This document shows, piece after piece, positions 14,623 through 19,176 of a stretch of 19,176 nt of DNA. This stretch comes from Gammaproteobacteria bacterium. Lineage in GTDB: Bacteria; Pseudomonadota; Gammaproteobacteria; GRL18. Below the pieces are notes generated by a model. It did no database searches, was not told the origin of the DNA, and worked only from the letters and a program-made list of their open reading frames with translations. The translations under genes and the position numbers were made by a program. Location: contig JAPVVU010000012.1 of NCBI GenBank assembly GCA_028571885.1, positions 1-19,176 of the forward strand, read 5' to 3'. Each line of letters starts with the position of its first letter. Position 1 is the first letter of the stretch.

Positions 14623-15678
14623 CTACTCCTTGTTCCGCAGTCTGGCTGCGTTTGAGTAAATCTGACGGCGCACCTCATTCATCCGCCCCAGTGGTTTGTG
14701 TGCAGTGAGACTTTGCCAGGGATTAAAACTGCTGCTTTCGCAGTTAGCCAGTGCTTGCGGATCATCAAAATTCTGATCCTCAATGGTAATCGTAGCAACT
14801 GTCTTAAATGGTGAAACCTCTTCATCCCATATAACTGAGGCATCCTCGATAGGCATGGTTGCTGGATCACTTTGTCTCTGCACGGCAAAATGAAAACAGG
14901 CAGATGTTTGTTGTAAATGCGATTTTATGGCAGCACGCAACTGGTTTTCCCCAGCATTAACGGCCTCCTTTGTGATGTAATCTGAACAGGGTATCACTGA
15001 ATATTTAACTGCCTGATCAACCGATTCACCCAGGCGGAAAGGGACCGTGCTCCAGTAACGAATATCAAGCGGACTCATATGATTTTTTCGTGCTTTTAAA
15101 ACTATCCACAGTGATTTGAGATGTGAATCAAAGGGATTTAAAAAGAAGCTCAATTTTTCATCTTCCTGACGTGCGCGGATAAAGCTTAAAAAATCCTCAG
15201 GGGTTGCAACAAAAAGTGCCGGATAACTGTTTAACACGAAATCCTGAAAACCCGGCTTACCCCAGAGTACTGGTCCCTGCACATTGGATAATTTGATCGA
15301 TAATCCTCGAATATCTTTTTTGGAATCATCCTGATTTGTTGCATTGGCAAAGCGCAACATGGCTGGATAGCTTTGTTCATGCGAAAAAACACCCTGTTTT
15401 AGTTCTGCAGGAATATTATCATGGACACGAAACTGAGCATTGACACAGGCAACGGTTTTGGCCTGATTAAACCGGGGCACAATATTATTTTTGCTGTCAG
15501 CCCGACTAATCGCTTCAACTCGCTGGCTCATCTCAGCAACTAATTGCTCAATAGTTTGTTCATTTTCCTGACTGGCACATTCGGATGCAAATAGAATAAG
15601 CACAAAGAATAAACCTGCACATTGCAGATGAAATAACTGAACATAACAGGGTCGATTTGTTTGTTGAACAGACATCAT
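14623..15678 (-). CDS. Exported catalase-like protein lacking the distal histidine
   Basis: A 351-residue paralogue of the catalase-like protein at the other end of the cluster, with an N-terminal hydrophobic signal (about residues 13-36). The conserved core is clear: AELKQGVFSHEQSYPAMLRF, MPIEDASVIWDEEVSPF, FNPWQSLTAHKPLG and RRQIY (R337, Y341, the proximal R-x-x-x-Y). Aligned without gaps to its paralogue, however, the distal position reads AKTVACVNAQF instead of TKTHGILRATV, so the essential histidine is valine at 76. GTT for CAT needs two base changes, so a sequencing slip is unlikely. The protein may bind heme without catalase activity, act on another substrate, or have a non-catalytic role. 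AGGAGG lies five bases before the ATG at 15678; a second ATG is adjacent. Confidence 0.85.
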   Translation of the reverse strand: MMSVQQTNRPCYVQLFHLQCAGLFFVLILFASECASQENEQTIEQLVAEMSQRVEAISRADSKNNIVPRFNQAKTVACVNAQFRVHDNIPAELKQGVFSHEQSYPAMLRFANATNQDDSKKDIRGLSIKLSNVQGPVLWGKPGFQDFVLNSYPALFVATPEDFLSFIRARQEDEKLSFFLNPFDSHLKSLWIVLKARKNHMSPLDIRYWSTVPFRLGESVDQAVKYSVIPCSDYITKEAVNAGENQLRAAIKSHLQQTSACFHFAVQRQSDPATMPIEDASVIWDEEVSPFKTVATITIEDQNFDDPQALANCESSSFNPWQSLTAHKPLGRMNEVRRQIYSNAARLRNKE

Positions 15679-15693
15679 TAAACCCTCCTTTTT

Positions 15694-18609
15694 TTATTTT
15701 GCAAACGCAGGATCGGACTCTGCACCTGGACGTGGTTTCCATGCCAGACTATAGTATTCTCCCCTGTCTCTAGCCCAGGGATCAAAGGCATTTTTAACAT
15801 GCAGGAGTTCTTCCTTAAGCTCTGGTATGTTCCTTATCAGGATCCGTTTAAGCGGTGAAACTGACATAATATGGCCATTGATTTTTTCAGGTTCCTGACA
15901 GGACTTATTGCCATCGGCCGATGTGACCACAGGATATGGGCATTCCGATAGCAAACCATCATTCATTACCCAGTCATAGCCCAGGGTGGAATAAAATTCA
16001 GGGCGGAAGCTGGAGGTGAAAAAGCGGTCGCTGAACAATCTGCGCGAAGCATTGATGATAAAGATATGAAATTGTGTTTCAGAGATGGCAAAACCGTGAG
16101 GTCGCGTATATTCAGCCAGCCAGCCGACGACATTATCAATGTCTTCAATATTATCGATTCGCGAACCATTCGGATGACCAAGACAATCGTTGATAAAATT
16201 ACCCTGCGCATTACGCTGAACTTTTGAAATGATTTTGTCGGCATCACAGATGTGAGTACCATAAATCTCACGCATTCGTGTCACAGTTTCTTCCTGATGC
16301 TTACGCCAGGGATCATCTTCGTCCAGATGCTGATCAACAAAGTCATCAAAGCTGGTCAGTGTTTTAAGGCCTATTTGACGTCGAAACTCATTAAACCTGG
16401 GTACTCCTCGTTCACGATCACGAATTAAATCCAGTGCCACAATATCGAGTTTTTTACTTTTTGAATCCAGATGAGGCATTGGCAGGTTTTGCAAAAACAG
16501 CGGTTGATTGCGTAGATGCAGCAATCCCAGACGCTGACGTCCCATACTTAATGCCCAGTTTTCAATGCCGCGTTGATGCATAAGTTCGGTAGCACCAGCC
16601 CTTGCGGTTTTAACAACAGGTATTTTTAAAGTAATTTTATTAGGATTCTGTGATTCACGAAAGTCAATCAGATCAGGCACTAAGGAATGTAAACGATAGA
16701 CAGAGGTAAATTCTTCCGGAAAATTAAAGGGGGAACCAAAATGGTTGATCCCGCCATTGACATCTTCTTCGAGGTTCTTCAGGTCCCAGCTATCATGTTT
16801 CCACCAGAGAAAGCCTTTGGGTTTGTTGTTACCCAGACCGAAAATCCCAGCACCTGAGGCAAACACAGAGTAAATTGAATTGGCTTTTTTAGCATCGCTT
16901 GAATTTGCTAACTTATCCGCTGCTTTTGCCGAAGTTTCGCTCAGTAAATTCTTATCCTTTTTTAGAATACGCCGGAGAATTTTTGAGACACGATCTTCAT
17001 CAGAGTTAAATAAACCATACCAGTTTGAATTCATACCAGCAAACAATGGTTCGTCATACAATAACTGCGTGGTCCATTCAATCGTATGAATCTTTGCTAT
17101 TTCAGCCGCAATAACCAGTCGAGCCGCCTGATAAAGACGTTCATCATCCACTTCTTTTAAGCTGATGACTGTATCAGGCTTATCTGGATCACGGAATCCT
17201 GAATCAGCGTCCGGCGTCTGTTTCTGCAGTTCACGAAATTGAGTCACAAAATAATTATGCTCACGGGTAAACAGGTTGTGATAAAAGCTGGTGCCGATAT
17301 TCCAGTTAGCCGGGAAACCGGCAGCCTCCTGCCCCAGCCATTGAGATTGCACCGGGCAGTCCTCTGAGTAAGTCTTACAGTCTGGCAAGAGGGGCAGATA
17401 ATTATTTTTTAAGAGCAATTTAGCAGGATCATCCGGATCGCGCTGCACACGTTTGAGAGAACGCTCATCATGACCATATATCTGTGAGGCATCCCACCAT
17501 GCGGTAATAAGATTAGCAGTGGTTTTATGCGATCTTTTATTATAACTCTGACCATCATATTTAAATGTCCCCGCCGCAGTAGTTTCTTTATATAAAGATG
17601 GCTCGCGACGATCACCCGTACGACAGCCGAGTGAACGTGATTCTTCAGACAGGCAACCAACACTCTGAAGTTCAGCTGTGTTACGACCTTCAAAAGTATG
17701 TGAAAACCAGTCATGTGTCATGAATTGAATCCAGAATGCAGCCAGCACATTAAAAAAAGGTGCTTTTTTATAATCGCAGTCAGCATCCACTGAAAAATTC
17801 TTACTGCCAAGACCCTGGTTACATCCGTTGCCTTCGGTTTGTTCCCGGGTGAATAACTTTCGACTGATTAACTGAGGGTCCGGTTTGAGTAAACCAATTC
17901 GGTTGCCGTGCCGGTTTTGGGTCAACTCATTCAGGCCCAGCCGTGGAAAGGTGGTATCAAACTGCATATTCCGCCCAAATGACATACCGGAAGAACCCAT
18001 TAATGGATTAAGCAGGTCATTACAGATACCGGTCAGTGTTCGATGGGTTATTAAATCGCCCCGACATAGTTGCCTGCCATCACCGCCCACATCCTGATAA
18101 TTTTTGTGATTGGCTGGCAGGCGCATTTCATCCCAGTATTTCAGTGTTGCACCTGCCTGACCATTTCTGCCTTTTATATATTCTTCATAGGTGTTTTGAT
18201 CAAACAGGTTAAATTTAATCAGTTCAATCCGCTGATATTCCAGATCGATCAGTGCACCATCAACACCCCGTCCATTGGGACGCAGATGTTTACCCAGTTT
18301 GGTAATCGCATCACGTCCCTCTTTCTTTGTGCCGGCATCACCCGTTGCGTAATAATTTTGCCAGTCGACCCAGGGCGTGTTGAGATATTTTACCGCTTCC
18401 TCACCGCCACGGCAGCGAGCAGTATCCTCCTGAACTTTACCCAGGAATCGCCTTGAGCGATCGTCCGCTATCTTTAATAAACCTGTTTTAGCTGTTTCAA
18501 TACAGGCTCGTGTGTCACTTTCTGTCTCAGCAGCTGAAGAATAACCAGATGACAACAATCCACTGACAAAAATTATCTGTAAAAAGATAGATGGTAGGTA
18601 GTTTTTCAT
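15694..18609 (-). CDS. Exported fatty-acid alpha-dioxygenase-like heme oxygenase (animal heme peroxidase superfamily)
   Basis: A 971-residue secreted protein with a Sec signal ending near residue 26 (YSSA before AETE). The catalytic domain covers about residues 280-880. WIQFMTHDW gives the distal histidine H299; FTSVYRLHSLVPD gives Y638 and the proximal H641, the spacing of the catalytic tyrosine and heme ligand in cyclooxygenase and alpha-dioxygenase. HTIEWT (H508, T513) and ASRRLFSDRFF (about R856/R857) match the residues reported to bind the fatty-acid carboxylate in plant alpha-dioxygenase. TAWWDASQIYG, RDRERGVPRFNEFRR and GFAISETQF also follow that family. Alpha-dioxygenases insert oxygen at C2 to give 2-hydroperoxy fatty acids. 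The N-terminus is about 140 residues longer than in the plant enzymes, and there are some 14 cysteines. AGGAG lies six bases before the ATG. It is the first gene of the operon. Confidence 0.88.
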   Translation of the reverse strand: MKNYLPSIFLQIIFVSGLLSSGYSSAAETESDTRACIETAKTGLLKIADDRSRRFLGKVQEDTARCRGGEEAVKYLNTPWVDWQNYYATGDAGTKKEGRDAITKLGKHLRPNGRGVDGALIDLEYQRIELIKFNLFDQNTYEEYIKGRNGQAGATLKYWDEMRLPANHKNYQDVGGDGRQLCRGDLITHRTLTGICNDLLNPLMGSSGMSFGRNMQFDTTFPRLGLNELTQNRHGNRIGLLKPDPQLISRKLFTREQTEGNGCNQGLGSKNFSVDADCDYKKAPFFNVLAAFWIQFMTHDWFSHTFEGRNTAELQSVGCLSEESRSLGCRTGDRREPSLYKETTAAGTFKYDGQSYNKRSHKTTANLITAWWDASQIYGHDERSLKRVQRDPDDPAKLLLKNNYLPLLPDCKTYSEDCPVQSQWLGQEAAGFPANWNIGTSFYHNLFTREHNYFVTQFRELQKQTPDADSGFRDPDKPDTVISLKEVDDERLYQAARLVIAAEIAKIHTIEWTTQLLYDEPLFAGMNSNWYGLFNSDEDRVSKILRRILKKDKNLLSETSAKAADKLANSSDAKKANSIYSVFASGAGIFGLGNNKPKGFLWWKHDSWDLKNLEEDVNGGINHFGSPFNFPEEFTSVYRLHSLVPDLIDFRESQNPNKITLKIPVVKTARAGATELMHQRGIENWALSMGRQRLGLLHLRNQPLFLQNLPMPHLDSKSKKLDIVALDLIRDRERGVPRFNEFRRQIGLKTLTSFDDFVDQHLDEDDPWRKHQEETVTRMREIYGTHICDADKIISKVQRNAQGNFINDCLGHPNGSRIDNIEDIDNVVGWLAEYTRPHGFAISETQFHIFIINASRRLFSDRFFTSSFRPEFYSTLGYDWVMNDGLLSECPYPVVTSADGNKSCQEPEKINGHIMSVSPLKRILIRNIPELKEELLHVKNAFDPWARDRGEYYSLAWKPRPGAESDPAFAK

Positions 18610-18952
18610 GGTGCACTCCTTTCATGTTTCAATCCAGTTGAATATTCAGAAGTGGCGGATCAAGTAGGGACATAACCGCCGATTTTTGCCTTAATTCCTG
18701 AAGGCATAATTTGGAAGCCAGGTATTTTTTTGAATTATTTTAATTGTGCTATTAACTATAGAACATGTATTTAATAATACAAGACTCTTTTACTTGGTTA
18801 TTGATAAATTTAGTCAGTTATTTTACATTTGTTACATATACATGACATATATGTAGGAGAGGTATTACATTATAGGGAATCTTTAGACTTTGATTTGAAT
18901 GCAGCAGCAAGTTCAGGATTTGTAATTACAGAGACTACTGGGTTATTTTTTA
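18610..18952 (-). other. Leader and promoter region of the heme-enzyme cluster
   Basis: No convincing complete gene lies here. The minus-strand leader of the alpha-dioxygenase gene is about 140 bases long and holds two short stem pairings: GGCGG/CCGCC (18654-18658 with 18676-18680) and GCCTT/AAGGC (18688-18692 with 18701-18705). The remainder is AT-rich, apart from a short open tail at 18870-18956 described separately. Confidence 0.45.
18755..18782 (-). promoter_or_regulatory. Promoter candidate for the heme-enzyme operon
   Basis: On the minus strand TTGTAT (18782-18777) and TATAGT (18760-18755) are separated by 16 bases, giving a sigma-70-like promoter whose transcript would have a leader of about 140 bases before the alpha-dioxygenase start. 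No other promoter as good was noticed within the cluster, consistent with one polycistronic message. Confidence 0.45.
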
Positions 18953-18956
18953 GTAA
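18870..18956 (-). pseudogene. Possible 3' tail of a gene interrupted by the right repeat
   Basis: On the minus strand, 28 codons run from the edge of the right repeat to a TAA at 18870, and the end reads VITNPELAAAFKSKSKDSL, which looks like a plausible protein C-terminus. A stop codon lies just inside the repeat. On the far side (19114-19176) several frames are open, so the original gene cannot be reconstructed. It could also be chance coding-like sequence. Confidence 0.22.
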
Positions 18957-19113
18957 CTATTCAGCGTATTATTTATAAAGAGCCTGTGGTTGCTTATTTT
19001 TCTGACTTTGATTGTCTGAGCGCAGCGAGTTCTCATAACATAAAGCAAAGTCAGAAAAATAAGTGACCATGGGCTCAACAGCGGTCATTAAGAAATATAC
19101 GCTGAATAGTTAC
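18953..19113. repeat. MITE-like palindromic repeat, right copy (inverted relative to left)
   Basis: A 161-bp element with terminal inverted repeats GTAACTATTCAGCGTA and TACGCTGAATAGTTAC, closer to perfect than in the left copy. Its reverse complement matches the element at 3398-3546 with seven substitutions and one 12-nt insertion (CTTTATGTTATG) beside the loop. The inner stem CTTATTTTTCTGACTTTG pairs perfectly with CAAAGTCAGAAAAATAAG. No 8-bp flanking direct repeat is visible here, unlike the left copy. It lies about 340 bases upstream of the alpha-dioxygenase gene. Confidence 0.85.
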
Positions 19114-19176
19114 GTTGATACTAGCAAAGCGACATTGATTTTTGAATGCTTTGTATCACTGGACTCACAGACGGCC

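Noticed and set aside
15694..18609. Cyclooxygenase or linoleate diol synthase identity for the large heme protein
   Set aside because: The tyrosine-histidine spacing is shared, but the HTIEWT, RDRERGVPRFNEFRR and GFAISETQF motifs fit alpha-dioxygenases better, and there is no EGF-like or P450 domain.
3398..19113. The inverted repeat pair as the ends of a composite transposon or genomic island
   Set aside because: No transposase or integrase lies between them, the elements are self-contained palindromes with their own terminal repeats, and the left copy has its own target duplication. The interval also contains core genes such as cysM and ydbH.
1..19176. tRNA, rRNA or known riboswitch genes
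   Set aside because: None of the intergenic stretches showed a recognisable cloverleaf, rRNA segment or familiar riboswitch core on either strand by eye.

Overview
The window looks like chromosomal DNA from an AT-rich gammaproteobacterium outside the Enterobacterales. The grounds are the leuC-leuD-leuB-asd order with a divergent LysR gene, a CysM-type cysteine synthase, a YdbH/YnbE/YdbL envelope lipid-transport set, a BarA/GacS-like Hpt protein, and Shine-Dalgarno sites of the AGGAG type. The species cannot be named from the sequence alone.

Layout. (1) Positions 1-3319, minus strand: leucine biosynthesis genes leuC, leuD, leuB, then the first codons of asd. (2) 3320-3695: a divergent control region interrupted by a 149-bp palindromic MITE-like repeat, with a LysR-type dyad beyond it. 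(3) 3696-4628, plus strand: a LysR regulator. (4) 4899-5315, plus strand: a small exported PPC-domain protein behind a promoter with a 21-bp direct repeat. (5) 9376-5365, minus strand: cysM, a ydbH-like AsmA-family gene, and one gene that appears to fuse the lipoprotein YnbE to YdbL. (6) 9520-9867, plus strand: a stand-alone Hpt protein. (7) 18609-10016, minus strand: a tightly packed six-gene cluster rich in heme enzymes. (8) 18953-19113: a second copy of the MITE-like repeat, inverted relative to the first.

The most interesting part is the six-gene cluster. Its first gene encodes an exported 971-residue heme dioxygenase that resembles plant and cyanobacterial fatty-acid alpha-dioxygenases more than classical peroxidases. 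It keeps the proposed distal and proximal histidines, the catalytic tyrosine and the carboxylate-binding residues. It is followed by an exported catalase-like protein that has lost the distal histidine, two conserved proteins of unknown function (one with a membrane segment and a duplicated HxAR motif), a DyP-type peroxidase, and a second catalase-like protein that keeps the distal histidine. Catalase-related hemoproteins elsewhere process fatty-acid hydroperoxides, so the simplest hypothesis is a bacterial oxylipin pathway: the alpha-dioxygenase makes 2-hydroperoxy fatty acids and the neighbouring heme proteins convert or detoxify them. This is inference from gene content.

The two MITE-like copies, about 95% identical apart from a 12-nt indel, bracket 15.4 kb in inverted orientation. 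The left copy has an 8-bp flanking direct repeat and lies between leuC and its probable regulator.
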